In this document: positions 21,925-32,559 of the stretch, in pieces | Numbering within the stretch: the stretch's first letter is position 1 | How the letters are laid out: each line of letters starts with the position of its first letter | From: Acanthosepion esculentum | Taxonomy: Eukaryota > Mollusca > Cephalopoda > Sepiida > Sepiidae | Assembly (NCBI GenBank): GCA_964036315.1 | Contig: OZ038487.1 | Location: 51,843,219 to 51,907,218 of the forward strand | Length of the DNA: 64,000 nt | Reading direction: 5' to 3' | Program-made: the position numbers and the translations under genes | Notes under the pieces: model-generated | The model's database searches: none | Seen by the model: the letters and a program-made list of their open reading frames with translations, nothing else | Told to the model about the DNA's origin: nothing

Positions 21925-22235
21925 CTCCTCCAGTGCTAAGAAGAATTCTTTTTCCCCAAGATCTGCCACTTTGTGGAACAGGCTCCCATGTGGCTACTTC
22001 CCTGAATACATCAATCTTCACCTCTTCAAGTCAATTGTCAATCATTATCTGTCCTCCTTTCCTTAGACTCTTCACTTTCTGCCACCTACTCTTTCATTTA
22101 TATCACACATTTCATTCGTTATCATTTTAATTGAATTAATTTTAATTAATTATCATTTTAATTGAATTTTAATAGAATTTATGTTAAAAGGCTCTTGAGC
22201 CTTGTATTAGGTGAATTTTTATTATTAAAAACAAT
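21925..22235 (+). mobile_element. LINE-A 3' end
   Basis: The frame reads 'SAKKNSFSPRSATLWNRLPCGYFPEYINLHLFKSIVNHYLSS' (21,937-22,063), the family C-terminus. After two short 'attttaattgaatt' duplications it reaches the 'ggctcttgagccttgtatta' 3' end and an A-rich tail. Confidence 0.8.
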
Positions 22236-22588
22236 TGAGCTAATGTAGGAAATGTATAGACTTCAGTATTTTCATTTAAGAAATAATTGGGAGAAATGTT
22301 ATAAATTCTATCCATAATGAAATAAGACTCTAAATTTAATTTAAATTCTTTTATTGTTTTCCTTTTTTACAAGATTTTGGCTTGCTCAATCAGTGCAAAT
22401 TTCCACCCAAAGAAAGTTAAACCAGCTGAAATATTGTGAAAAGTATAAAAAGGATGAACAAAATTGTTTTAAAACGTCATTCACTGTTACAAACAATTTA
22501 TCAAGTAATTTTTAAAAATGTTGCATATATATATATTATGATTCAAACTGCCATTAGGCTTGTTTTTCTCAATCTATTTTTAAATTAA
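22236..22588. other. AT-rich sequence
   Basis: No recognised repeat. A pyrimidine tract followed by 'tttttacaag' near 22,355-22,376 resembles a 3' splice site, but no exon can be confirmed. Confidence 0.3.
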
Positions 22589-22592
22589 ATTT

Positions 22593-22753
22593 ATGGCCAA
22601 ACTAAAAATGAACTTCTGGTTTAATCAGCTTCCATTTTATCTGCTTACAACACTACTATTAAAAACTATTATGATTAATGGACAAGATGGGATGTTTACC
22701 ATGCTAACAGGAAAAATAACTGAAAGAAGAAAAAGAAAAATTATCTACAAATG
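22593..22753 (+). CDS. Candidate signal-peptide exon of a secreted protein (speculative)
   Basis: An ATG-started frame (MAKLKMNFWFNQLPFYLLTTLLLK) has a short basic start and a hydrophobic core of about 16 residues, like a signal peptide. Asn-Gly-Gln-Asp follows, then a strongly basic 'ITERRKRKIIYK' with a furin-like site. The frame meets a consensus 5' splice donor (gtaagt) at 22,754. Codon use is not as TA-skewed as in the microsatellite frames, and no transposon family was recognised here. No partner exon, homologue or promoter was identified, so this could be chance: hydrophobic frames are common in AT-rich DNA. Confidence 0.2.
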
Positions 22754-23009
22754 TAAGTATCTAATGGAACTGTACCAGTTTGTAACAATGTAGAAAAAAT
22801 GCTGAAACATGAAATCTAACATGTGCAACGAGTCTTGATGGAAACAGAATCCAGAAAATGTTGGCACATAAACTTTGAAGATTTCCAGGATTCAAACCTA
22901 ATAACAACTTGATAATGATTGATTTATTTTTTATGGACTATCAACCTTTTGCAAGTTATTTAAAGCCAAGAAATATTTTTATATTGTAAGAATTTTTTTT
23001 TTCTTTTTT

Positions 23010-23268
23010 GAGGGATGATAATAATGGTTACTTACTAAATAACCTGGAGTTTGGGGGTGAAGAGATGTATTTATGCATAAGTGAATATAACAAACCCAAA
23101 TGGAAAATGGAACTCAGCTCTCTGATGAACAATTCCAAGCAATTATCTATTACACTGCCTGCATATCCAAGCTTCCAGCACGTGGTAATCCCAAGTGGTC
23201 ACCCATCTAATTACTGACCAGACTCAACGTTGCTTAACTTTGGTTATCATATGGGAATTTGTGTTTCA
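23010..23268 (-). repeat. 5S rRNA-headed SINE, copy 1
   Basis: On the minus strand, 23,262-23,172 reads as the 3' two-thirds of a 5S rRNA ('aaagttaagcaacgttgagtctggtc', 'tagatgggtgaccacttggg', 'accacgtgctggaagctt'). It is followed by a tRNA-like segment and a body ending in the 'gttatattcactta' tail near 23,080. The same head-body order occurs at 28.76 and 55.8 kb. The 5' part of the 5S module is missing. Confidence 0.75.
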
Positions 23269-23484
23269 ATAAATATATTAAAGAGAGCATGTTTCAATTA
23301 AAGAGTTATTTTGAAATATGTTTCAAATATATTCACCAGAGATATGGAAAATTACAAGTTTCATTATATGTGGGGGGGGGGCACTCAAACCTTTTTGAAA
23401 TTTACATTATGAAATGGCTTCCTTGGAAATGTTAGAAAATAAGATTCTTTATTTCGTTTTGAATGTGATCATGAAAGATAAGTG

Positions 23485-23945
23485 AAATGTCTGGTGAGAC
23501 ACAGGAAATCTGAGTGCCCTGTTTTTTTGTTACAGTGAGAGTTGCCCATTACAAGGTCCAGGAGCCACTCAAGGTAGAGAGTTATGCTAGGAAACCATTT
23601 GTGTGTATAGGTGAGGGAGATAACGATTAACCCTAACCTTGAATAGGTTAAGATTGTAGTGATCAAGGAAACATCCTGGGGAGTCAATTCCACAGGGCAG
23701 TGAATCATGGGAAGCTGCTGCTCAAGTGGAACTTACTTCTTACCGATGGAATATGGAGGGAATGTGGATGGTTTGCTTCTATGTAAGTGGCATGGTGTGT
23801 TATGACATATAAGACCCACATTTCCCCCAGCACACACAAAGAAAATGGCTAAAACATATCTACGAGGTATTATGTGAAGTTTAGATATCTGGTGGGCAGC
23901 CTTGTGAGTGATGAATTGTTTTCCTCCCAACACCCAATTTCCTAG
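23485..23945 (-). mobile_element. LINE-A 3' end
   Basis: The minus strand carries family blocks: 'IPSVRSKFHLSS', a 'NSLP' equivalent and 'DQYNLN'-type text, then 'PYTQMVS' and 'LYLEWLLDLVMGNSHC' (23,600-23,535). Several frameshifts. It lies head-to-head with the LINE-A copy starting near 23,985. Confidence 0.7.
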
Positions 23946-23984
23946 AGATCAAAAGTTGTTAAACTCTTGCTGCTCTACCACTCT

Positions 23985-24900
23985 TTTCACGGCAGATGTT
24001 CAGGCAAACCATATTCCTTGAATCCACAAGTCCAGATCTTAACATGCCATGAACACTGAGTTGACTCATCTTCACTTCCTTCATATTCCATTAGTAAGGA
24101 TTAGGTTCCACTTTATCATAACTGTTGCTCAGTTGGACCATATTCATTCCCTTCATATTCCATTGGTAAGGAGTAAGTTCCACTGAGGCAGCTTCTTTAT
24201 CAGAACTGTTGCTCAGTTGGACCATCTTCATATTCCACTGGTAAAAAGTAAGTTCCACTGAGGCAGATTCTTTCTGAGAACTGCTGCTCAGTTGGACCAT
24301 ATTCATTCCCTTCATATTCCATTGGTAAGGAGTAAGTTCCACTGAGGCAGCTTCTTTATCAGAACTGTTGCCCAGTTGGACCATCTTCATATTCCACTGG
24401 TAAAAAGTAAGTTCCACTGAGGCAGATTCTTTCTGAGAACTGCTGCTCAGTTGGACCATATTTATTTCCTTCATATTCCATTGGTAAGGAGTAAGTTCCA
24501 CTGAGGCAGCTTCTTTATCAGAACTGTTGCCCAGTTGGACCATCTTCATATTCCACTGGTAAAAAGTAAGTTCCACTGAGGCAGATTCTTTCTGAGAACT
24601 GCTGCTCAGTTGGACCATATTTATTTCCTTCATATTCCATTGGTAAGGAGTAAGTTCCACTCAAGCAGCTTCTTTATCCGAACTGTCGATCAGTCAAACC
24701 ATCCTCATTCCCTTCATATTCCATTGCTAAAGACAAAGTTTCACTCTGACAGCTTCTCCAGAAGTGTTGCAATATGCATTGGGCTCCTGTGGGGATGATT
24801 CCCTGATCACTACAATCTTAACATCTTCAAGTCAAATGTCAACGATTATTCATCCGACATATCTTCTAATAGGCAACTTTCGTTCTCTCCCTCTGCACCG
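23985..24900 (+). mobile_element. LINE-A 3' portion containing an internal tandem expansion
   Basis: Plus-strand coding text begins with a 'HAMNTELTHLHFLHIPLVR' stretch near 24,040 and resumes after the repeat array with 'HSLHIPLLKTKFHSDSF' (24,708-24,760). The end reads 'DDSLITTILTSSSQMSTIIHPTYL' (24,790-24,870). In other LINE-A copies the 'IPLVR-KFHS-SFF-RT' block occurs once. Here it is amplified (see the repeat entry at 24,082-24,714). Confidence 0.7.
24082..24714. repeat. Higher-order tandem repeat, 159-bp unit (75 + 84 bp subunits)
   Basis: 'catattcca' starts at 24,082, 24,154, 24,229, 24,313, 24,388, 24,472, 24,547, 24,631 and 24,715. After the first 72-bp step the spacing alternates 75 and 84 bp, giving three complete 159-bp units (24,154-24,630) plus flanking partial units. 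The subunits differ consistently ('cattggtaaggag' with '...ctttatcagaac' against 'cactggtaaaaag' with '...tttctgagaact'). Each step is a multiple of three, so a 189-codon frame stays open on the minus strand (24,660-24,091). That frame is antisense to the parent LINE and probably not a gene. On the plus strand each unit has a TGA stop. Confidence 0.9.
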
Positions 24901-25031
24901 TTAAATATAAATGTTGTGTTTTTTAGAAGCCATAAAATAAAAGATGACCAATTTATTCAATATCCTGAAACTTTTGGGTAACACATCTAATAATGGTTTT
25001 TGGCATATAATAGTTTGCTATGAAAAATTCA

Positions 25032-25069
<38 letters not shown>

Positions 25070-25443
25070 ATTAAAATTTGCTATATTAATGTGGTAAGGG
25101 TGCTAAATATCGAAGATTGAACATTTGGGTGCATATCAATTCATCTCAAGCCAGGTGATGATGTCAATAGGATGCAAGGAGCTACTGAATGTAAATGATA
25201 ATGAAAACGATTTTAGAAGAAACCGGAAGCACAATCCGAAACAAGAAACAAGGGATAAACCTCTACTCCTGTTCAAAGACGGGATAGGAGTGTGAACCAT
25301 TTGATAGAGAAATCTATCTACTCCATTTGAGGAAATAAAGTAAAATAAATAGAAATAAAATTTCAGACTTTATGCGGAGACATTAAAAGTTATAACAGAC
25401 ATTAGAAGTTACTGGAAACTCAATTGTAAACAGCAAACAAGGG

Positions 25444-25492
<49 letters not shown>

Positions 25493-26037
25493 AAAGACAC
25501 CATTTATATATCTGTGATATCTAATGAGTACTTTTTGGAAGTATGTACTGAAATGGCTGTGATTCTAATCATTCGAAGAATAAGCATCTTAAACAGCCAC
25601 TAGAGGCGAGGGCGCAATGCATATGGAGTCCAAATCTTTGTTTATAGTAATTGCTGTTGAAATGACAAGAATTGGTGCATAGTCTACATATGCTAAAAAT
25701 GGTATCAATGGCTATAGCTAAATTTATATTTAATCTATTTTAAATGTTTTGTAATAAATTATGACATCTATTAATGGGAATGAAAGTTTATGCAGAATTA
25801 ATATCTAAATTAACCATAAATTTGTTTGTCATGTCTCTATCTTTGAATTTAATTCACTATTAAAAACTTGGAAATGTTTAATCTTTGTGCTTGCCAAAAA
25901 ATGGTGTCAGAAGAACAGTTTTTTTTCTTGCCACCGCTATTATTTTAATTGCCTTTGCTCCTCGGCAATGTTTATTGTTTGGAAAAATGATGATCAGAAT
26001 TTTAATAAAACCTAAATGATAATAAATTCACACACAC

Positions 26038-26084
<47 letters not shown>

Positions 26085-26195
26085 TTTTATATACCAGCAG
26101 ACATATGAAGGAAGGAAATCTTTTGCACCTTAAAATATGACAATCATAAAAAATAATAATACAAAGTGCTCAATAGTACAAAGAAATCATAAATC
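24901..26195. other. AT-rich spacer with three (TA)n tracts
   Basis: Contains (TA)n at about 25,033-25,065, 25,447-25,486 and 26,042-26,078. The text 25,100-25,380 ('ccaggtgatgatgtcaatag' etc.) is less AT-rich but not recognised. No frame with motif support. Confidence 0.35.
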
Positions 26196-26199
26196 AATG

Positions 26200-26912
26200 C
26201 CCTTCAGCTCTCAGCTACATATTTATACTGATGACACAACTATCTCCTCCTTAGTAGCAAGTCCTACTAATAAAACTGGTACCTGTTCTTGAAAATGACC
26301 TCCAGTTAATGCTTAACTGGAGGAAGGAATGATTGTAAATTTTCATGCCTCCAAAACAAAACTGCTATCAGTTAATTGCCATCGAGAGCCTTTTCTGCCT
26401 CCCATCAGCATGGCTGATGCTAACCTCCAGGAGAGCAGGTCTTTGCACATTCTTGGTTTCACGTTTTCCACTGAAATGAAGTGGACTGATTATATTGAAT
26501 CAGCTGATAGGTCTACTGCTTGGAAAATTGGTGCACTGTGTCATGCCAGGCATTTTCTCTCATCAGAATTTATCTTGTATATTTATAAATCTACCATTCA
26601 TCCATACATTGGATATTATATCATATCTAGTTTGATGTCCCTGCTAAATATCTTGAGATTCTTGACAGATTCCCAAGAAGAGTTTGTAATGTAATTGGTC
26701 CTGACCTGGCATCTTGACTTCAATCACTTTCCTGGCATTTTCAGACTTTATGTGGAGACATTATACATTAATATAGCAAATTTTAATCATTCTTTCCTCT
26801 GTTTAAAAATATTTTAATGGCAATTTTTCTGATGATCTTTCCTTCTTGGTGCAGCAACTTCACGAATTTAGACATACTAGATTGGCAACTAGGCCTCACC
26901 ATTTTACTGTTG

Positions 26913-26920
<8 letters not shown>
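26200..26920 (+). mobile_element. LINE-B reverse transcriptase core fragment
   Basis: The only copy in the window that keeps the RT catalytic box: 'QLHIYTDDTTI', with the YTDD equivalent of YADD at 26,224-26,235. A frameshift follows, then 'FHASKTKLLSVNCHREPFLPPISMAD' (26,341 on), 'LHILGFTFSTEMKWTDYIESADRST', 'ARHFLSSEFILYIYKSTIHPYIGYY' and, after further damage, 'LHEFRHTRLATRPHHFTVEL' up to 26,915. It ends at a (TA)n tract. Intact relatives would copy their own RNA into DNA. This copy has frameshifts and no endonuclease domain. Confidence 0.8.
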
Positions 26921-26962
<42 letters not shown>

Positions 26963-27775
26963 CATAATGTTAGAAATATTCATTACCTTAGAAATATTCA
27001 AACATAGTTGCATTCCACATCACGTGACGTCCGCGTCTCGCGACAGACGCTACTTGAAAACAAACTTCTGAATACAGTTATTTAATTAATTTCTGACAAA
27101 AGATCAGGGCGATCTGAAATATCAAATATATATATATAAAAAAATATAAATAAATACTTTCACAAAAAAACATTCAAATTTTTTTCTTTTAATTTGCAAC
27201 TTTTCAGCTGTTTTCTCCATATTATATATATATATATATACACAAATACACCTTTTAGTTAATTTGTTGTTCACAGAATGATTTTTTGTAAATAGTTTTT
27301 ACTTTCATTTTCACTATATTGCTTTCTTTTCATTGTAACTTTACACAAGCCATCAATTAATGACTGTTTTTAGTACAGGATAAGAAATAAAGAATAAGGT
27401 TTCAATGATATTTAAACCCGTGTCCTTTTTGCTTCAGGGTATCTTGATAAGCACCCAAATGCTTTAAGCACTAATCTGTGAGAATTAAAAAAATAATAAT
27501 GCACCTGCTATTAATTGATGTCGGCATTATTGTGTATCCAAGAATTTAATTTCTTCTTTTCTGATCACTTACTTTATGATGATGGCATCGATGACTAAAT
27601 TTACTGCCAATGTGCATGTTCAGGACTAGAAGCTTCCAGTTTCACCCAAACCTTCTTCCGTCATCCATTCTCTATCACTGGCTTTGCAAGAGTTGATTGG
27701 AGGAGAAAGAAAATTTAAGGTGGACCGCAATTTGCCAGGAAGTAACCCACACACTTTTTTTTAATCGTTTCTCCT
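26921..27775. other. AT-rich spacer with a small CpG-rich patch
   Basis: Starts with (TA)n (26,921-26,961). At 27,018-27,055 an isolated CpG-rich patch contains overlapping E-box (CACGTG) and CRE-like (TGACGTC) sequences in otherwise AT-rich DNA. The rest is unassigned. Confidence 0.35.
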
Positions 27776-28110
27776 CAAGCAAGGTAGGAATGCCACGAGT
27801 ATGCAGGGGGGGGGGGGGTACAGGGAGTGAAAGTGAGAGAAAAGACTAAATATAGAGAGAATTGGGGAAAGCACAAATGATGAATGTTAAGATAGGAGAT
27901 AGCGATTGCCATTGCATTTAAATTTCTGAAGACTGTAATTATCAGGGAAGCATGTAAATGCAAGGGAGTTCCACAGGTGGGAAGTGCCAAAAAATATAAA
28001 TTGTTGGAGTGGAAGTGGCAGTTGCATTTAGCTATTTCAACAGTAAATGGGTGGGACCTAGATGCCAATCTAGTAACATGCTTAAATTCATGGAGTCAAG
28101 GCACCAGGGG
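27776..28110 (-). mobile_element. LINE-B 3' end
   Basis: The minus-strand frame (28,068-27,775) includes 'ASRSHPFTVEIAKCNCHFHSN' and, in a neighbouring frame, the 'LWNSLPLHAS' end. The 3' UTR terminates 'gcatactcgtggca' near 27,790, as in the plus-strand copy ending at 58,470. Confidence 0.75.
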
Positions 28111-28755
28111 AAAAAAAACTTGTTAGTGCAGTTAATTTCATGACCTTCCTCTGCATTAACAGTAATTGTGTAAAAACAATAAACAAATATAGCAATGGCA
28201 AAGAATGTGTAAAAGGGTTAGAGTTGGTCTTCTGCATAGCCGTTATTAAATTTTTGCCACTTACTCTTTTGTATCGAATGCAAGTGCCATCTGGAAGAGT
28301 CTTGCCAGTGAGAAATTTTACAACTTATAAATTAAGCATGATGGTTCAAATAAAAATGAGAGTGCATGTTTTTTGATGTGGCATGGAAGGAAATAATCAT
28401 GCTGCAGAGAAAATTATTTGGAAAATAATGAATGTTCTGTGCCAAATAAGTGGACAGGTGGTGAACTGAAGGAAATAGTTCAGTCTTTAAACCCAATGAG
28501 CATTTACCAGACTCCCTGGGGCAACAGGAAAAATCTAAGAGAGCATGTTCTTCATTTTTAAGCGGAGCTATCTACTTACTACCCTAAAACTGATGCTTTA
28601 AATAAAATTATGATAAAGAGCAACTGAAAATTATGATGCAAGTAAATACTGATAAAATATTCATAGGTGTAATGAAAAGACATGCAGCAGAGAAAACTTA
28701 TATAGACTTTATTCAGCATATATGAATAGTTAGTATAGACAGTGTCTTTTCATTC
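28111..28755. other. Unassigned sequence
   Basis: A short frame at 28,140-28,376 has no motif. No repeat family recognised. Confidence 0.3.
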
Positions 28756-28760
28756 CAGTA

Positions 28761-29085
28761 GGCTTATGGCCACATTATGTTGAAACAATGGTTCCTGTAT
28801 GATCACTGAATTTAAGCAACATTGAGCCTGATCAGTACCTAGATGGGTGACCACTTGAGAATATCAGGTGCTGTAAGCCTGAATGTGCAAGTGGTGCAAT
28901 GAATAAGGGCTCGGGATTGTTAATTGGAGAGGCGAGTTCCAAGTTCTATTGGGGGTTGTTATATTCACTTACATGCAAATATCCTTGGGAAAGGTATGAA
29001 TCCACCTCTTCTCTCCCCAGCTATAGGTTAATTAATAAGATGTATCACTAAATCATTATTATCTAAAATAAAATATTCTTCTGCA
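28761..29085 (+). repeat. 5S rRNA-headed SINE with full-length 120-nt 5S module
   Basis: 28,761-28,880 is exactly 120 nt and aligns end to end with animal 5S rRNA. The closing helix pairs ggctta at 28,761 with taagcc at 28,874. The internal control region is recognisable ('tttaagcaacattgagcctg', 'gtacctagatgggtgaccac', 'gagaatatcaggtgctgta'). Directly downstream is a tRNA-Arg-like second head: A-box-like 'tggtgcaatgaataagg' (28,892-28,908) and B-box-like 'gcgagttccaagttc' (28,933-28,947). The body ends with 'ccccagctataggttaatta' and an A-rich tail near 29,085. Order 5S-tRNA-body means two type-distinct Pol III promoters in one SINE. As a 5S gene it is a pseudogene because of many substitutions. 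Confidence 0.8.
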
Positions 29086-29419
29086 CTAAATAACCCAGAG
29101 CTTGTTATGTGGCTAAACAAAAAAAAAAACAACCAACAATAAAACAAATAATAGAAATGTTTGTTAATACTTCATTTAATAAAACAAATAATATATACAC
29201 CAGAAACTGATCAAAAAACGATAATAAAGTAATATTTTTGTTCTTAAGATGAATATAAAGTAACATATGAAATTATCATAGATATGTAGTGTAATGGTTA
29301 AGGAGCTAGTCTCACTAACCATTTATTATTAAATAGTGAGTATTTTCAATGCATCTTCATCTGAGCAAATTATATTTAGTAAATAAAATTATTTGAAAAC
29401 AGCTTGAAGAATTTGACAC
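29086..29419. other. Unassigned AT-rich sequence with a tRNA-like A box
   Basis: 'tagtgtaatggttaagg' at 29,287 fits a Pol III A box, but no B box follows. Otherwise nothing recognised. Confidence 0.3.
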
Positions 29420-29840
29420 TCACTGAACATATTGGGGGAAAAAGGGTAACAACGAGTAGCCTTACTGTTGTGTCAGAAACCTACCACCCCTCTTGAAGAT
29501 GAACTTGTCTGCTAGCAAAGACTTTATATAGTGGCTCGTCGAGAGACAGAAGATAGAAAGTTCTTGGCTGAGCTAGTTATAGACTACTCAGGCGATTTCT
29601 GTACCTTTTACCAACATAATTAAACCCTTTTTATTGTTACGTGTTATTTGTCGTTTGTCTCTACAAACCCCAAACCAACATCATAACACTTACCTAACAA
29701 GTTTGTGTAAATGGATGGCAGAACAGGGGGTGGGGTATGGTAAAAATATAAATCTTACTAAGACCTACAAAGGACAGGAAGTTATGGAGAACCATGAACG
29801 CCTATATCATGAAAGGACCTGGTAAGAAGAAGAATAAGGC
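29420..29840 (+). mobile_element. LINE-C 3' end, interrupted by a solo LTR
   Basis: 29,689-29,840 reads 'KWMAEQGVGYGKNINLTKTYKGQEVMENHERLYHER' followed by the terminal GTW-type end, matching the LINE-C end at 57.5-57.68 kb. Upstream LINE-C text continues before the LTR (about 29,420-29,465). Confidence 0.7.
29466..29688 (+). mobile_element. Solo LTR with perfect 5-bp target duplication
   Basis: A 223-bp unit starts TGTTGTG and ends CATAACA (inverted termini TGTTR/YAACA). It is flanked by identical CTTAC at 29,461-29,465 and 29,689-29,693. Inside are a TATA-like 'ctttatatagtgg' (about 29,520) and an 'aattaaa' poly(A)-type signal (about 29,620) in the expected order. No internal retroelement sequence is present, so this is a recombined solo LTR. 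The 5-bp duplication is typical of Ty3/gypsy and many other LTR elements; family unknown. Confidence 0.75.
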
Positions 29841-31499
29841 CAAATGCATGTATTATTGATGGTAGTAAATACATGGAACCATCTGGGAATTAGGATAATC
29901 AGGGTGGCCCAAACTAGCTATTCAAGATTAATAAAAATGCCTTTACCATAAAGCTTGAGCATACCCCTACTAAAATATATTACATAAAGTAATATACATT
30001 TTAGTAAATGTAATTTTTTCAGACAAAAATGCATTGAAGTGCTCATTACTCTGTAATAAATGGTTTAGGAGACTAACTCATTAGTCATTACACTAAATAT
30101 GTAGGATAGTCTCACATGTTTCCTTTTTTTGTATTCATCCTAAGAACAAAATATTACTTCATTCTTATTTACTTTTTATTAAAACAGTATTTTCCAGGTC
30201 AAATTGTAATCAGTTTTCAGAGCATTTGTGTCCTGACATGGCAATCTTTATTTAATACAGAAGTACAGAACGTCATGGTCCTGAGAATTAAAGAAAAAAA
30301 AGACTATATGACTAGAAAAAGGGCTTAAAATTAAACAAGGTCATTTTAATTAAAAATGGAGATAATTTACTCCATGCCATAATATTGTATGAGTTCCCTA
30401 CAATTAATATATGACTGGGCTATTTCATTCTTGCTGTGTCCATCAAGAAATATATAAATAAAAAATTAATTATGCCACAGTGCTGTGTCCATAAAAAATA
30501 AATCAAAATTAATTATAATATCACAAATAATTATAATAAAATAATTATAACAACTATAATTATCATTAATTTACTCATTCTAAACCAATGAGAACTGACC
30601 TCACTTTTCCCCTCTATACACACAAATACACAACATTCTCACTATCGAACAAGAAGTTCTCACAAACAGGTCATAAACACGAGCATCAACAAAAATTTAA
30701 ACTCTTTTTCTTTTTTTACGCCATATTAGTAACATTTATCTTTTACTACTCAACAAAATTTTGAGGTAAGAAAACCCCAGACACTTCTTGCATTTTCAAA
30801 CTAAATTATCTGAACACTTATCACACACATCTATAAAAAAAAAAAACATACGAGAAAGACTGTATACACATTACTTTTTCATTATCTTTCTCTCGGATTT
30901 TGATCCATATTTGATCTATATTTGACCCCAAACTCACAATTTTACTCAGTATTCTCATGTCTCCAACACCACTTAACAACTAGATGATAAATAATACTCA
31001 TTTTCTTGTTTCCGTGTCTTGCTGTTTCCCATTTTTACGAGTATTTTTGTATATATCAGAGGGTTTATAACTATAACTTCCCTATAATCTAAACCACTTT
31101 TCTTAGTAAAACAAGAATGAATACTTTTAAAACACAAAAAACTGATTAGAAATTGATTAAAATTTAATTTTTATAATGAAACAGGTAAAACAAAAACTGA
31201 AAACATTAATATGAATCAAGATTTAACTTGCTAATGATTGTTCTTGTGAAATAAAATTCTTTTTTTCTGATGATGATGCTGAAACACAAAATTTCTCTTC
31301 AGCCATCACAGAATTTTTTTTTTAAATTGTCTTATATAGTTACCATTTTGTCAAATTTTCATCCAACTTTACTCAGAAGTCGATATATACATTTATGTTA
31401 TATGCAGATAATTGCAGCTGTCGATATGGAGAAAACGTCTTCTCTTTAAAACAATAAATTTATATAAGAACACATAAAATAATAAAATGTTAAGGAAAA
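29841..31499. other. Long AT-rich, repeat-poor spacer
   Basis: No motif-bearing frame, RNA gene or repeat family recognised. Short open frames near 30,116-30,328 look like chance. Confidence 0.35.
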
Positions 31500-32260
31500 A
31501 CTAACAAACTTTTAATCCCTGCTGTCTAAGTTACTTTGCAGCAGTGACGTGATTGACTTCGTGTGTAGTCTATAGACTATGATTAATACTGATCTTGTAA
31601 GCTCTTCATGGCCAACAGGAAGCCTAGTTCTGATGTTGTATATAGCAGGAAGTAGCCACACAAGGCTGCCTGTAATGCCATCCGTGGATGACTGGACAAA
31701 GCGCACACTGACACAGTGGTCAGTGATTTATCGCAGGATATCCTTACTCTATCCAATATATGCGCCATAATGAATACATGTCTGCACGCATCATCTCTGA
31801 GCCACGTGTGAGTGTATGTGGTGGTTCTCTACTGACAAGCAAGATAGCATGACTATAAATATCAAAAACACGTATATTTATTGCCTGACTGTATATCAGA
31901 GAAAAAACGCCTGGGGCCCCTCGCTGGAATCTCTGTCTGTGATCGCCAAAGAGGTCTGGACTTCGATTACAGAACAACTGTGCTTCAAAGTTGTGGCGAG
32001 GGTGAGTGGGTTGGGTTTGGAATGACAGAAAGACGAGAGACATGGCCACATGACAGTTTTTCTAGGTTTTTAAGGAATGAAAACAGATGAGACTGGAGGG
32101 GTGGGATGGAATCATGCGAAGGGTGAAGAGAAATGTTGCCACCATCAAATGATAGCACAGAGCCTAAAAGAAAACACTCTAATTGAAAGACTGACCAAAT
32201 AACTTCCGAATACTGTGGACTGGAGTGTGGGTGACCACTTGTCATGCTGGATACAGATGG
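31500..32260. other. GC-richer unassigned block
   Basis: Base composition rises and CpG reappears relative to its neighbours. Visible structure includes a 14-bp perfect palindrome 'tagtctatagacta' at about 31,567 and an inverted pair 'cactgac...gtcagtg' near 31,710. A TATA-like 'gactataaat' lies near 31,850. Overlapping frames of 60-100 codons exist on both strands without recognisable domains. It could be part of an LTR or another element not seen elsewhere in the window. Confidence 0.3.
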
Positions 32261-32559
32261 GAGAGAAAAAAATCTTTACTTTACAGGCAGGTGAAGTCAC
32301 TTGATACTTTGGTAAATACATCCATCATGTTTCTGAGTTTGGTATTATAGCTGGTGCATGCTTTTTAGCAAGTCTTTCAGCCCATCATATTGAGAAGAGT
32401 ATTACATTGTACTGGACTTGCTTATTTTAGAGCAACAGAGACAAGAAACCAAAGTTATATCTATCATTTAGAAAGCATATTTAATCAATCCGGATGATAT
32501 GATTACTCCTCATTCCTATTATAGATGCAATGTAGATATTTAAAATATTTAGCATAGCA

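Noticed and set aside
23485..24900. Twin-primed LINE-A copy
   Set aside because: The two head-to-head pieces both cover the same 3' region, so they are better read as separate insertions.
28761..28880. A working 5S rRNA gene
   Set aside because: Length and helix I fit, but substitutions are many and it is fused to a SINE body found with other copies.
29281..29330. tRNA gene suggested by 'tagtgtaatggttaagg'
   Set aside because: No B box or T arm follows; cloverleaf cannot be completed.
31744..32049. 101-codon minus frame as a gene
   Set aside because: Overlaps several equally long frames on both strands; no domain recognised.
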